A DNA stretch of 64,000 nt from Chloroflexota bacterium (lineage in GTDB: Bacteria > Chloroflexota > Anaerolineae > Anaerolineales > Anaerolineaceae), in the NCBI GenBank assembly GCA_016887485.1, contig CP069394.1:1302001-1366000 (forward strand), in the 5' to 3' direction. Below, in pieces: positions 1 to 8,738 of the stretch (its first letter is position 1; the number at the start of each line of letters is the position of its first letter). Made by a program: the position numbers and the translations under genes. Under the pieces are notes generated by a model. The model had not been told where the DNA came from. It saw only the letters and a list, made by a program, of their open reading frames with translations, and ran no database searches.

Positions 1-1
1 C

Positions 2-856
2 CAAAAAGATGTCCTCTCATGCGTCAACGGCGCTTTTTCCGAACGCTGGTATAAAGTTGCCGTCAGCAATGGCAAACAGGCCGACCGCCTGGAAGCCACC
101 TGGGGCCAGGCGATCCTCCCCGACCAAATGGCGGATGCCCTCAAGAAGAAACACTACGAAGCGGTCACCATCGTTCACAATGAAACCTCAACCGGTGTCG
201 AGAATCCCTTGAAAGAACTCGCCCAGGTTATCCATGAGATCAGCCCCGACACGCTGATCCTGGTGGATGCCGTTTCCTCCATGGGCGGCGTCAAGGTCGA
301 AACCGATGCCTGGGGACTGGATTTCGTGCTAACCTCCTCCCAGAAATGCTTCGCCATGCCGCCAGGGATGTCTTTTGCCGCCGTTTCGGACCGTGCGCTC
401 AAGAAAGCCGAAACTGTTGACAACCGCGGCTGGTATTTCGACCTGCTGCTGTTGGAAAAACACCGCGTTAAGAATTCCACGCCCATGACCCCTTCAATTT
501 CACTGATTTGGGCTTTGGACGCCGAATTGAACAAAATGATGGCAGAAGGTTTGGAAAATCGCTACGCCCGGCACATCGCCATGGCCGAACGGGTGCAGAA
601 ATGGGCCGAAGAGCACGGCATGCCGCCGCTGGCCGACAAAGCCTACCGCTCCAAGACCGTGTCCTGCATCCAGAATCTGCCTGGGATCGATTTTGCCGAC
701 TTCAACGCCTACCTGATGACCAAGGATATGCGCATGGCCAATGGTTACGGCGATCTGAAGAACAAGACCTTCCGCATCGCTCACATGGGCCAGACCCAAA
801 TGCACCACATTGACGAACTGCTGGATGCCTTTGAGACCTATCTAAAAGAAATGTAG
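2..856 (+). CDS. Class V PLP-dependent aminotransferase (alanine-glyoxylate / serine-type), 5' truncated
   Basis: The reading frame is open from the window edge, so the N-terminus lies outside; about 284 residues are visible. The family transfers amino groups using pyridoxal phosphate, typically with alanine, serine or phosphoserine as donor and glyoxylate or 2-oxoglutarate as acceptor. Visible motifs are 'HNETSTGV', the 'LVDAVSSMGG' strand with the PLP-contacting Asp, and 'SSQKCFAMPPG', whose Lys is the expected Schiff-base residue. The C-terminal part ('RIAHMGQ...HIDELLDAFE') is the small domain and is complete to the stop. The missing N-terminus prevents choosing between alanine-glyoxylate, serine-glyoxylate or related substrates. 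The next gene starts about 80 bp downstream on the same strand. Confidence 0.85.
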   Translation, partial: QKDVLSCVNGAFSERWYKVAVSNGKQADRLEATWGQAILPDQMADALKKKHYEAVTIVHNETSTGVENPLKELAQVIHEISPDTLILVDAVSSMGGVKVETDAWGLDFVLTSSQKCFAMPPGMSFAAVSDRALKKAETVDNRGWYFDLLLLEKHRVKNSTPMTPSISLIWALDAELNKMMAEGLENRYARHIAMAERVQKWAEEHGMPPLADKAYRSKTVSCIQNLPGIDFADFNAYLMTKDMRMANGYGDLKNKTFRIAHMGQTQMHHIDELLDAFETYLKEM

Positions 857-938
857 CCTGACCACCACAGTTGAAACCATGCCCGGCCAGCCCAATCGTG
901 TTGACCGGGCATTCTAATTTCAGTAAGGATTGATGAAC

Positions 939-2183
939 ATGGCAGAGACCTATCAAGTGACAATGGAAAAACTGGTCTATGGCGGCGATTGTATGGGCCA
1001 CCTGCCCGATGGGCGCGCAGTCTTCGTGCCTTTTGTCCTGCCAGGTGAACTGGTCTCAGTGGAGATCGTGGAGGATAAGAAGCGCTTCGCCAAAGGGCGG
1101 GCGGTGAGCATTGTCACACCTTCTCCTGACCGGATCGACCCCCGCTGCCCACATTTTGGGATCTGCGGCGGCTGCCAATATCAATATCTTGACTATACGA
1201 AGCAGCTGGAGGCCAAACAGGCGGTCATGCTTGACCAGCTTCAGCGCATCGCTAAAATCGAGAATCCACCCCTCCAGCCGATTGTGCCCTCCCCTTCGCC
1301 CTGGAATTATCGCAATTACGTGCAGTTCCACCTTGGCCAGAAAGGTGAACTGGGGTACATCGCCGCAGATGGCGAACACCTGCTGCCGATCTCAGAATGC
1401 CACCTCCCCCTGGATGGGATTGGAACCCTCTGGCCGCAGCTCGAACTCGGTGAAGAATCGGGCGTTTTCCGGCTGGGCATGCGTCAGGATTCCTATGAAG
1501 AGATCATGCTGATTATGGAAGGTGAAGACCCCAAGCCGCCCGAGTTCAGCGAAGATATCCCCGTCTCGGCCGTTTACACCCCACCCGATTCCCGGCTGAC
1601 CGTCCTGGCAGGTGAAGATCACCTGGTGTTCACGCTGCTGGACCGCAATTTCCAGGTCTCAGCCCGTTCCTTCTTCCAGGTCAACACCCCCATTGCCGAG
1701 AAAATGATCCAGCACGTCCTGGATAACCTGGACTTCTCCAGCGAGCCTAACGCCGTGGAACTTTATGCCGGCGCAGGTTTGTTCAGCGCCTTCTTGGCTC
1801 CCCGTGTGGGGCAATTAACTGCCGTGGAAAGCGCTGGTTCCTCCTGTCATGACTTCGCTGTGAATCTGGATGAATTTGACAATGTGGCGCTCTACGAAGC
1901 CGAAGCGGAAGAAGTCATCCCCGCCCTGGAAGGGCCCGTGGATATCCTGGTGATGGATCCACCCCGGTCAGGGCTGGCCCCCGAAGTACATGATGCCCTC
2001 GGCAAGCTCCTCCCCCGCCAGATCGCCTATATCTCCTGTGACCCCGCCACTCTGGCCCGTGACCTCAAGAAGATCCTGCAAAAAGGTTACGAGCTGATCT
2101 CCATCACACCTTTCGATCAGTTCCCCCAGACCGGGCATATCGAGAGCGTCTCAATCCTGGTGCTGGCCGGTACCCCAGAATAA
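939..2183 (+). CDS. Class I SAM-dependent RNA (uracil-5-)methyltransferase, RlmD/TrmA family
   Basis: This protein of about 414 aa has the three parts of the RumA/TrmA family. An N-terminal TRAM-like RNA-binding domain carries 'MEKLVYGGDCMGHLPDGRAVFVP'-type residues. An iron-sulfur Cys cluster is seen as 'CPHFGICGGC' plus a later 'ECHLP' Cys. The C-terminal Rossmann methyltransferase has 'VELYAGAGLFS' for SAM binding, 'MDPPRSGL', and the catalytic-Cys segment 'ISCDPATLARDL'. It should methylate C5 of a uridine in 23S rRNA or tRNA; which one cannot be decided here. The second of several in-frame starts was preferred because AAGGA at 925-929 sits 9 bases before the ATG at 939. Confidence 0.9.
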   Translation: MAETYQVTMEKLVYGGDCMGHLPDGRAVFVPFVLPGELVSVEIVEDKKRFAKGRAVSIVTPSPDRIDPRCPHFGICGGCQYQYLDYTKQLEAKQAVMLDQLQRIAKIENPPLQPIVPSPSPWNYRNYVQFHLGQKGELGYIAADGEHLLPISECHLPLDGIGTLWPQLELGEESGVFRLGMRQDSYEEIMLIMEGEDPKPPEFSEDIPVSAVYTPPDSRLTVLAGEDHLVFTLLDRNFQVSARSFFQVNTPIAEKMIQHVLDNLDFSSEPNAVELYAGAGLFSAFLAPRVGQLTAVESAGSSCHDFAVNLDEFDNVALYEAEAEEVIPALEGPVDILVMDPPRSGLAPEVHDALGKLLPRQIAYISCDPATLARDLKKILQKGYELISITPFDQFPQTGHIESVSILVLAGTPE

Positions 2184-2203
2184 TCCATTCCGAAGTTTTT
2201 CGC

Positions 2204-3070
2204 CTATCCCTGCAAAAATGGGATTACATAATCAAGGACATTGTAAATCACATGTCCGGTGTTTTCGACCACCACAACCTTGGATTGAGGCAATAAGTGG
2301 TTGAGCCGCTTTACGCACTTCGGTACATTCGTCAGCTGGTCATCCTCGCCCGCAATATAGAGCAGGGGCATATTTATCCTGGCCATCTCAGAATCACTCA
2401 AAACAGGTACTTCACCGGTGTAAGGACTATAGTTAGCTGAGATAACTTGAATATAGTCTAGGACGGCCTGGGGGATTTCGTCCTCGCCATACACCATGCG
2501 GGTAATTGCCTCCCCGCCTTTTCTCCCACGCAAGCTGAACAATATCAATTGAAGGATAAAAGCTAGCCGGACAGGGGCTATGCCGGAGGGGGCCAATAGA
2601 ACCAGCTTTTCAACCTTTTCAGGGTAGACCGACGCGAATTTCAAGCCCATCCAGCCACCCAGTGAATTGCCCATGATTGAGGCATTCTCAATCCCCAGGC
2701 TGTCAAATATCGCCCTGACCCACTCAGCATAGGCCTCCGTCTTCATATCCAGACGGGTCTCCGCACTGTGGCCGGCATCCCCGATCAGGTCCACGGCATA
2801 GATATGGAAATCCTTAGCCAGTTTCTCGATATCGGCAAACCAGGCCGCGCTGTTACTGGAAGACCCATGAAAGAGGAAGAGCGGCGGTAGACCTTCCGCA
2901 CCGGATTCCAGAATATAGGTTGAGCCAAAAGGCGTGTCGATATATTGCTCTCGATATTCAAAATTGAAGTGTGCCAACAACTGATCGTAGAAACTCAGAA
3001 TCAATTGACGGCCCTCATCGGATTTAAAAATCGGAATCGGTGTTTGGGTGGACTTTCTATTCTTCGCCAT
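2204..3070 (-). CDS. Alpha/beta hydrolase
   Basis: A 288-aa cytoplasmic protein with the alpha/beta-hydrolase fold. The oxyanion-hole strand 'LFLFHGSSSNSAAW' lies near residue 65, the nucleophile elbow 'GNSLGGW' near residue 135, an acid in 'AGEDDQLT' near residue 240, and the catalytic His in 'NTGHVIY' near residue 270. The triad is complete, so an active enzyme is expected, but substrate is not predictable from sequence. It is convergent with the upstream methyltransferase with only about 20 bp between stops. The start has a good ribosome site (GGGAG). It is followed upstream by a HTH regulator on the same strand 10 bp away, so the two may be co-transcribed and the regulator may control it. 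Confidence 0.85.
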   Translation of the reverse strand: MAKNRKSTQTPIPIFKSDEGRQLILSFYDQLLAHFNFEYREQYIDTPFGSTYILESGAEGLPPLFLFHGSSSNSAAWFADIEKLAKDFHIYAVDLIGDAGHSAETRLDMKTEAYAEWVRAIFDSLGIENASIMGNSLGGWMGLKFASVYPEKVEKLVLLAPSGIAPVRLAFILQLILFSLRGRKGGEAITRMVYGEDEIPQAVLDYIQVISANYSPYTGEVPVLSDSEMARINMPLLYIAGEDDQLTNVPKCVKRLNHLLPQSKVVVVENTGHVIYNVLDYVIPFLQG

Positions 3071-3080
3071 GTCTTCTCCC

Positions 3081-3539
3081 TTAATTCAAATCAATGTCAG
3101 AAATAAAATGTAATATGCGCTCAACTAAAGCCGGACTTCCCCAAAGCATGATGCGGATCTTCTTCTCCGGATCAATATACTGGGATGAAAAAGATTTGTA
3201 TCCATATTCCGGCGACTGGGAATTCAGAGATGCCGACATCCAATTGACAACCTGAACGGCTTCGGCGGAATTCTTGACGGGGATATCAATCACCGCCGAG
3301 ACAGTGATCTCGTTCCTGGCCGCCCCAACAATCGCTTGCAGCCCTGGCGTAGCTTCTGTCACCGAAGTGCCGTTCTGATCTTCTTCGAGGAACACACTCA
3401 GGTCATGGCCTGACACCCGCCAGGCTTTCCCGACTTTTTGGGCATTCAGCCGCCCCTCGCGGATATACCGCTGGATCGTCTTTGGATGGAGGTTGATGAT
3501 CTCAGCAATCTGCTCCACCGTGTAGTATTTCTCAACCAT
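3081..3539 (-). CDS. Helix-turn-helix (excisionase/MerR-like) DNA-binding protein
   Basis: A 152-aa protein. Residues 1-55 form an excisionase-type winged HTH: 'YYTVEQIAEIINLHPKTIQRYIREGRLNAQKVGKAWRV' is the classical pattern (quoted here as two halves, recognition helix 'KTIQRYIREG'). The remaining ~95 residues are an unrecognised ligand-binding or dimerisation domain. Ribosome site GGAG precedes the ATG. The promoter region just upstream contains an 11-bp perfect inverted repeat (3550-3594), a plausible autoregulatory operator. It lies directly ahead of the alpha/beta hydrolase and is probably in one operon with it. Confidence 0.8.
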   Translation of the reverse strand: MVEKYYTVEQIAEIINLHPKTIQRYIREGRLNAQKVGKAWRVSGHDLSVFLEEDQNGTSVTEATPGLQAIVGAARNEITVSAVIDIPVKNSAEAVQVVNWMSASLNSQSPEYGYKSFSSQYIDPEKKIRIMLWGSPALVERILHFISDIDLN

Positions 3540-3549
3540 ATTACTCCTT

Positions 3550-3594
3550 ATTATTACTTATTATTACTCAATGGAAGCTATTATAAGTAATAAT
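3550..3594. promoter_or_regulatory. Inverted repeat upstream of the HTH gene, probable operator
   Basis: ATTATTACTTA at 3550-3560 is exactly mirrored by TAAGTAATAAT at 3584-3594, with a related ATTATTACT tract directly after the left arm. It lies 10-55 bp upstream of the start of the excisionase-like regulator, where an autoregulatory site would be expected. Binding is inferred, not shown. Confidence 0.5.
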
Positions 3595-3723
3595 TAGGAA
3601 TTAAGCAAGGGTAAAAAGACATTATTTACTCAATTGGATCCAAAAAATGAATTGGCGGTTTACGCTACTCCCCCTTTGATATAATGGAGTTTAAACAACA
3701 CCCTGAACGACGGGGAGAATAAA

Positions 3724-4398
3724 TTGAAGAAAATTCCTTTCGTGATCGCAGCTATCCTCATAGGATTCCTACTATTTATAGTGGTAACGGTGAAACACGA
3801 CGCCACATTATTTGAATCACCTTATACAGTGAAGATCATTGTATATAATCATCCTCGGAATATGTACTATAGCCTGCGCTCAGGAAATGAAGGTGAAGGA
3901 TCTTATTCAACGAGAGTATTAGAAGGATACTTAATTTATAGATTTTCAGATTTATCAAACGATGACGAAATAAAAATTCAGGTCGTGGGTGGAGGAACTG
4001 CCCTCACATTTTCAATTGAACCGCCAAGCAAGCCAGGGAACTTCTTCTACACATTGAATCTTAAGACACGTGAAATCAAAGAAGGAAGAGAGCCTATACG
4101 GTCAATTCTGATAGCAGCTTTCCGAGTGGGCTTTATTTCCTTACTAGAAGCTCTCATACTCTGGTCCGTTGATTTAGAGCACACAAGAGGTTGGAAAATA
4201 CTACTCTGGATCACTGCGATATCCCAGATTATCTTAAACTTCTTTATCGATTCCAATGCCCGTATTTCTGCAGAGGGTGCGTTTCTTGTAACAATCCTAT
4301 CAATTTATATTTTGATCATATTTGATTTGATCGTCATACCTCTCTTTCTTAAAAAAGAGCAGGATAAGCAAGATGAAGTATTGATAATAAATCCATGA
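3724..4398 (+). CDS. Hypothetical membrane protein, paralogue of the next gene
   Basis: Unrecognised family, 224 aa, TTG start with GGGAG upstream. One N-terminal hydrophobic segment (residues ~5-23), an extracytoplasmic beta-rich region of about 100 residues, then roughly three hydrophobic segments in the C-terminal half ('ILIAAFRVGFISLLEALILWSVD', 'ILLWITAISQIILNFFI', a final helix before 'KKEQDKQDE'). The downstream gene has the same layout and shares the motif pattern 'R-SILIA-RVG-F-LEA-LLW', so the pair arose by duplication. A TATAAT at 3680-3685 is a likely -10 box. Function unknown. Confidence 0.65.
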   Translation: MKKIPFVIAAILIGFLLFIVVTVKHDATLFESPYTVKIIVYNHPRNMYYSLRSGNEGEGSYSTRVLEGYLIYRFSDLSNDDEIKIQVVGGGTALTFSIEPPSKPGNFFYTLNLKTREIKEGREPIRSILIAAFRVGFISLLEALILWSVDLEHTRGWKILLWITAISQIILNFFIDSNARISAEGAFLVTILSIYILIIFDLIVIPLFLKKEQDKQDEVLIINP

Positions 4399-4438
4399 AT
4401 GAAGATCAGACAACAACCTGAACTATGGGAGGAACGAA

Positions 4439-5161
4439 ATGAAGAAATGGCCCTATATCTTCACAATCCTGTTTCTCTGTTCATTGCCATGCATTCTGGT
4501 AATGACATTTGGTGTCGCCGATAACATGAAACACTTTGTCGACTATACTATGACCTTCGTCATACCCTTTCCCCCTTCGAAAGTGAGGATGACAACAAAT
4601 ACGCCTGAGAAGCGAGGCGGATATTTTTCAAGATACTTCTGTGAGGGATACAATACCTTTTACTTCGATGAACTCTCAGAAGATGCTGAGTTAACCTTCA
4701 GTGTTAGCTCGGAAAAATCATCCTTCGAATTTACACTTGAAAAACCGAGCCAACTCGGTGAGACTCTTTACACAATAGATTTATCCAATCAACAAGTCTA
4801 TGAAGGGTATTACCCATATCGGACCGTTATCCTGGTTGCCATCCGGGTGGGCATTTTCATGGCCCTTGAAGCGATTTTGCTTTGGATAATTGGTTTTAAA
4901 CAAAAGAGGAATTGGGTCATAATATTGGGGTTAACCTTAATCTCTCAGACCCTTTTCAATTACCTCCAAGGTAATCCAATGATAGAAGACTTTTACGAGT
5001 TTTTGTTCATGACAATACGGGGATTGATTATCCTGGCTTCTATTGAGACCATCACATTCTTTTTCGTGGTCACTGATGAGGGTAATAATCGAAGAATAAA
5101 GTTGTTTCTGTTTTCAAACCTGTTAAGAGTCATTATTACCGCATTAATGATTTTCGGATAG
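4439..5161 (+). CDS. Hypothetical membrane protein, paralogue of the previous gene
   Basis: 240 aa, ATG with GGGAGG ribosome site. N-terminal signal-anchor ('YIFTILFLCSLPCILVMTFG'), a soluble beta-rich section, then about three C-terminal membrane segments. It matches its upstream neighbour in organisation and in local sequence around 'RTVILVAIRVGIFMALEAILLW'. The two are 40 bp apart and most likely one transcript. Both are richer in A+T than the surrounding housekeeping genes. No function can be assigned. Confidence 0.65.
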   Translation: MKKWPYIFTILFLCSLPCILVMTFGVADNMKHFVDYTMTFVIPFPPSKVRMTTNTPEKRGGYFSRYFCEGYNTFYFDELSEDAELTFSVSSEKSSFEFTLEKPSQLGETLYTIDLSNQQVYEGYYPYRTVILVAIRVGIFMALEAILLWIIGFKQKRNWVIILGLTLISQTLFNYLQGNPMIEDFYEFLFMTIRGLIILASIETITFFFVVTDEGNNRRIKLFLFSNLLRVIITALMIFG

Positions 5162-5317
5162 CGTTATTATTGTCCGATCCGTTACCTTGGCCCATTCTTC
5201 ATTACTTTTCCCCTTAATTTAGCGCATAATTAGATCATCGAAAACGCCATGCTTTCGATACTTCAAATTATTGGTAGAACAAAACACCTCTTATTCGGTT
5301 GAAAAAGGAAGGTCGCT

Positions 5318-6157
5318 ATGGAAAGAAAAATCAAAGAACGGATCACCGGCTATCGGACTCAGGACGGCGCGGGCGTCAGCCTGGTGCGTGTCCTGGGGAA
5401 CCAGACCGCCCTGGCATTTGACCCCATCCTGCTGCTGGACTCCTTTGATAGCACCAACCCTGAGGAATACATCGCAGGTTTCCCCCTTCATCCTCACCGG
5501 GGCATCGAAACGATCAGCCTGATCGTTTGGGGCAACATGGTTCACAAGGACAGCCTCGGCAATTCAGATGCCATCTCGGATGGTGAGGTGCAGTGGATGA
5601 CGGCAGGCTCCGGCATCCTGCACGAAGAACGGCTCCCCGCCTCGGAAAGGATGCTGGGTGTGCAGCTTTGGCTGAACATGCCCAGGGAGCATAAAATGGC
5701 ACCCCCGGAATATCGCAGCATCCATGCCGATGAAATCGAGGCTATTCCAATCGAAGGCGGCATTCTGCGACTGGTCTCTGGCCATTATCAAGGTCACCAG
5801 GGGCATACGGGAAAGTATCTCCCCCTGAATTATTACGATATCCGTCTCGAACTGCACCAGAAATTGGTGATCGACACCGACGAGGACAAATCCGTCATGG
5901 TCTTCACCCTGCTGGGTGAAGCGAAAATCGCAGGTGAATTGGTTAGCGAAAAGACTGCGGTCAAGCTGACCCCCGGTGATAGCCTTACGGTCGAATCCCT
6001 GAATGAGGATATCATCCTCCTGTTCATCAGCTCAGATAAACTGGATGAGCCAATTGCCTGGGGCGGACCAATTGTGATGAACACCCGGGAAGAGCTGGAA
6101 ACGGCCTTCATGGAATATCGCAATGGCAGCTTCATCAAAGAAGTGATTGATTATTAG
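5318..6157 (+). CDS. Pirin family protein
   Basis: A 279-aa bicupin. The N-terminal cupin shows the metal-binding pattern of pirins: 'GFPLHPHRGIETISLI' (two His), 'DSLGN', 'GEVQWMTAGSGILHEE' (His and Glu). The C-terminal pirin_C domain follows around residue 175 onward ('VMVFTLLGEAKIAGE'). Pirins are Fe-binding cupins with either quercetinase activity or a regulatory role. The length is typical. GGAAGG precedes the ATG. A rho-independent terminator follows at 6195-6224, so it is probably monocistronic. Confidence 0.9.
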   Translation: MERKIKERITGYRTQDGAGVSLVRVLGNQTALAFDPILLLDSFDSTNPEEYIAGFPLHPHRGIETISLIVWGNMVHKDSLGNSDAISDGEVQWMTAGSGILHEERLPASERMLGVQLWLNMPREHKMAPPEYRSIHADEIEAIPIEGGILRLVSGHYQGHQGHTGKYLPLNYYDIRLELHQKLVIDTDEDKSVMVFTLLGEAKIAGELVSEKTAVKLTPGDSLTVESLNEDIILLFISSDKLDEPIAWGGPIVMNTREELETAFMEYRNGSFIKEVIDY

Positions 6158-6194
6158 CTCAAGAGCGCTTGGTTCTATCTGAGGAAATAAATAA

Positions 6195-6224
6195 AGCTGA
6201 CATGGATTAACATGTCAGCTTTTT
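6195..6224 (+). terminator. Rho-independent terminator after pirin gene
   Basis: AGCTGACATG pairs with CATGTCAGCT around a short loop, followed by TTTT; it lies 37 bp after the pirin stop codon. Confidence 0.8.
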
Positions 6225-6259
6225 GATTCTAAATGATCTGTTTTCGGGCTCAGCTTATG

Positions 6260-7090
6260 TTAGAACAGCACCGCCGACAGGTCCTGCCGATATTGGCGGG
6301 ATTCGGGATGTTCTTCCCCGATCAGTGTCAGCCAGCCCACGAAAATGTCCTTGACCAGACCATCGCGGTAGGTTTTATCCTTGCGCAGGATATCCAAGAA
6401 ACCATCCATCGCGGCCAGGATCTTGCCATTCTTTGCCAGCCGAATGCCATTCCGGAAGGCAGCCTCAAGCGGCGAATCGGCGTCAGCAGGGTTCAGGTCC
6501 TCATTCTGGTAAGCTTCCGCAACCGGTTTCAGCAGCTGCGCAGCGCCATAAACCGGGCTGGCAGGAAAATGCCGCAGCAAGTGCACCGCTTCCACGCCCT
6601 TCCCCTGGAACAGAAGCGAGCGAATCAGTCCCAAATTCGCCTCGGGGTGATCCGGATGAACGGCCAGGAACTCGCGGAAGGCATCCTCCGCCTCGCCGTA
6701 ATCGGCCAACAGCAGAAGGTTCTTGCCCTTGGCGAACATCAGGTCTTCCGGGGCCGGGACAAGCCGCCGGATGAAGTCCCGCAGGCCGTCTTCTGCCACC
6801 ACGCCGGAAAATTCCGCCACAACATGCCCATCCACAAAGGCCTTCACCATCGGGAGGTTGCGCACCTTATAATGGCGGGCCAGATTAGCACTTTCTTCCA
6901 CGTTGACTTTAGCCAGCCGGAAGCTCCCCTCCCCTTCCAGGGCCAGTTGCTCCAGCCGGGGGCTCAGCACGCGGCAAGGGATACACCAATCCGCCCAGAA
7001 ATCCACAACAACCGGAGTTCGGGTGGAATATTGTAATACTTCATATTCAAAATCCGATTCGTCCACGTGGACGATGAAATCTGAAACCAT
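6260..7090 (-). CDS. Thioredoxin-domain co-chaperone, YbbN/CnoX-like
   Basis: 276 aa. Residues ~5-110 are a thioredoxin fold with 'FWADWCIPCRVLSPRLEQL'; here the active-site CxxC is C-I-P-C, so both cysteines are kept. The rest is a TPR-like helical region ('LLADYGEAEDAFREFLAVHPDHPEANLGL'-type repeats) and a C-terminal TPR_20-like domain ending in 'ILRKDKTYRDGLVKDIFV'. This order is that of YbbN/CnoX, a holdase that protects folding proteins against oxidation and hands them to chaperonins. CAGGAG ribosome site before the ATG. Confidence 0.85.
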   Translation of the reverse strand: MVSDFIVHVDESDFEYEVLQYSTRTPVVVDFWADWCIPCRVLSPRLEQLALEGEGSFRLAKVNVEESANLARHYKVRNLPMVKAFVDGHVVAEFSGVVAEDGLRDFIRRLVPAPEDLMFAKGKNLLLLADYGEAEDAFREFLAVHPDHPEANLGLIRSLLFQGKGVEAVHLLRHFPASPVYGAAQLLKPVAEAYQNEDLNPADADSPLEAAFRNGIRLAKNGKILAAMDGFLDILRKDKTYRDGLVKDIFVGWLTLIGEEHPESRQYRQDLSAVLF

Positions 7091-7141
7091 TTTTTCTCCT
7101 GTTATGGCTTCATTGTACTTGAAAAATTATCGCAAACGGGA

Positions 7142-7567
7142 TCATTCATCCCCGGATTCATCCACCATGCCGGGCTGCACGACTTCCAACACCTCGCCAT
7201 GAATTGAAATGATGATCCGGAAACCCATCATCCCCAAATAGGCCCGGCTTTCTTCGGGAATCCCGATTTCCGCCATCTGATCAAATTGTTCATCCATATT
7301 CTTCAATTGATTTTCGATGGCGGCCTTGGTGAAGATATCCGCCTCACCCATCATTTCCGCTGCTTTTTCCGAGATCGTCCCCTCATTCCCTTCAATCTGA
7401 GATGTCATGAAATGCCAAACCTGGCGATCAACCTCATCCGCAGGGATATGCCGTTTGAAGCCATCATCATCCACGATATAGCAGGGCTCATCCCCGACCC
7501 GGGCGGTCGTGACAGGGCGATCCCATTCATCAAAAACCAGTCCTTCAAAGACGGCTTTCTTTAACAA
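7142..7567 (-). CDS. Conserved hypothetical protein, acidic
   Basis: 141 aa, not recognised. The N-terminus ('AVFEGLVFDEWDRPVTTARVGDEPCYIVDDDGFKRHI') looks like two small beta strands; the middle is helical with Met-rich segments; the C-terminus is acidic ('GMVDESGDE'). No signal peptide or membrane segment. It is 50 bp downstream of the thioredoxin gene's promoter side and reads in the same direction, but the two are separated enough to have independent transcripts. Confidence 0.6.
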   Translation of the reverse strand: MLKKAVFEGLVFDEWDRPVTTARVGDEPCYIVDDDGFKRHIPADEVDRQVWHFMTSQIEGNEGTISEKAAEMMGEADIFTKAAIENQLKNMDEQFDQMAEIGIPEESRAYLGMMGFRIIISIHGEVLEVVQPGMVDESGDE

Positions 7568-7679
7568 TCCATCCTCCTACAATAAACCATACTTTTTGAT
7601 TGTTGAGTATAAGCCCTGGATATAAGATTCGGATTAACTTTAATTCACTATTGCTGATAAATATTTGAAGGGACTATTC

Positions 7680-8738
7680 TTACTGAATCACTACTCGCGT
7701 GCCAAAAGCGTCGGAATAAACATACTCATCCGGCGGCACGGTGGGCAGCGTCCAGCGATAGATCCATTTCGCAGCCTGGGGCGCCATATTGATGCAGCCG
7801 TGGCTGGAAGGGATCCCATAATTATTATGCCAATATGCGCCATGAAAGGCAATCCCATCCCCCGTGAAATAGCTGACCCAGGGGACCCCGGGCAGGTCAA
7901 AGCCTGTGCCGTATTCATTAGCCGGGTTGGACATGTGCCGGCAGGGACGCTTTCGCATGGTATGGAACAGCCCCCGAGGAGTGGCAAACCCACCTTCGGA
8001 TAACCGCACACCACTGGAAATCCGGGATTGAAAAACGATCCGGTCTTTCTCATAAGCCGTCAGCATTTGGCTATTGAGATCCACCAAAATCGATTTTTCA
8101 TCCGCTCTTAAATCCGGTGAGATAGCGGTCAATTCCACATCAGGGACCAGGCGGATGGTCCTGGCAGGGACATAATAGGACTGGTAAAACTTATCATCGA
8201 GGAGTTGATACCAGACCTTACCATCCTCATCCACGATCCTATCCGTCACCCAGAAGGTCGAAGCGTAATAAAAGCGATATTTGATCTGGCGGCCAATTTC
8301 CATGCTGTTATAGGCATCCACAAAGGGCACAGTCACTTCACCTAACCGGCCACCCTCCGGGACATAGGTTCTGACAGGGTTGAACTGATTCATCACAGGC
8401 TGGACCCTTCCGGAATAGGCATAGCCCTTGCCATCCAGCTCATACCAGATCCGGTTCGGATTGGTCTCATCACCGCCGATCGTCGTCCCGGTGATCTTCC
8501 AGAGCATATCTTTATACATTTCATCCAGGACTTCCGCGCCAAAGTTTGGCTCTGAAAAGAGTTTGAGGCCGTTGATGGTGATCCGGCCCAATTGTTGCTG
8601 GGTGACATCTGTGGCTTTATCAACCATCCGCACCGCCGGCTCTGGCAGCGCCAAACCAGCAAGACCAAACCCGCAAAACTGCAGGAACTCTCGACGATTG
8701 ATGGATTTACTAAGAGGTGATTTTGAGGATTTAGTCAT
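7680..8738 (-). CDS. L,D-transpeptidase (YkuD domain) with Tat-type signal
   Basis: 352 aa. The N-terminus has a twin-arginine signal ('INRREFLQFCGFGLAGLALP'), predicting export by the Tat pathway. Two SH3-like segments are plausible before the C-terminal YkuD catalytic domain, which carries 'HGAYWHNNYGIPSSHGCINM' with the catalytic Cys in SHGC. The enzyme makes or remodels 3-3 peptidoglycan cross-links or attaches proteins to the wall. Its ATG overlaps the end of the upstream L,D-transpeptidase gene by 8 bp, indicating translational coupling and a shared cell-wall function. Confidence 0.9.
   Translation of the reverse strand: MTKSSKSPLSKSINRREFLQFCGFGLAGLALPEPAVRMVDKATDVTQQQLGRITINGLKLFSEPNFGAEVLDEMYKDMLWKITGTTIGGDETNPNRIWYELDGKGYAYSGRVQPVMNQFNPVRTYVPEGGRLGEVTVPFVDAYNSMEIGRQIKYRFYYASTFWVTDRIVDEDGKVWYQLLDDKFYQSYYVPARTIRLVPDVELTAISPDLRADEKSILVDLNSQMLTAYEKDRIVFQSRISSGVRLSEGGFATPRGLFHTMRKRPCRHMSNPANEYGTGFDLPGVPWVSYFTGDGIAFHGAYWHNNYGIPSSHGCINMAPQAAKWIYRWTLPTVPPDEYVYSDAFGTRVVIQ

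Noticed and set aside
6233-7036. 267-aa open frame on the plus strand opposite the thioredoxin gene
   Set aside because: Antisense shadow; the minus-strand protein has clear thioredoxin motifs and a ribosome site.
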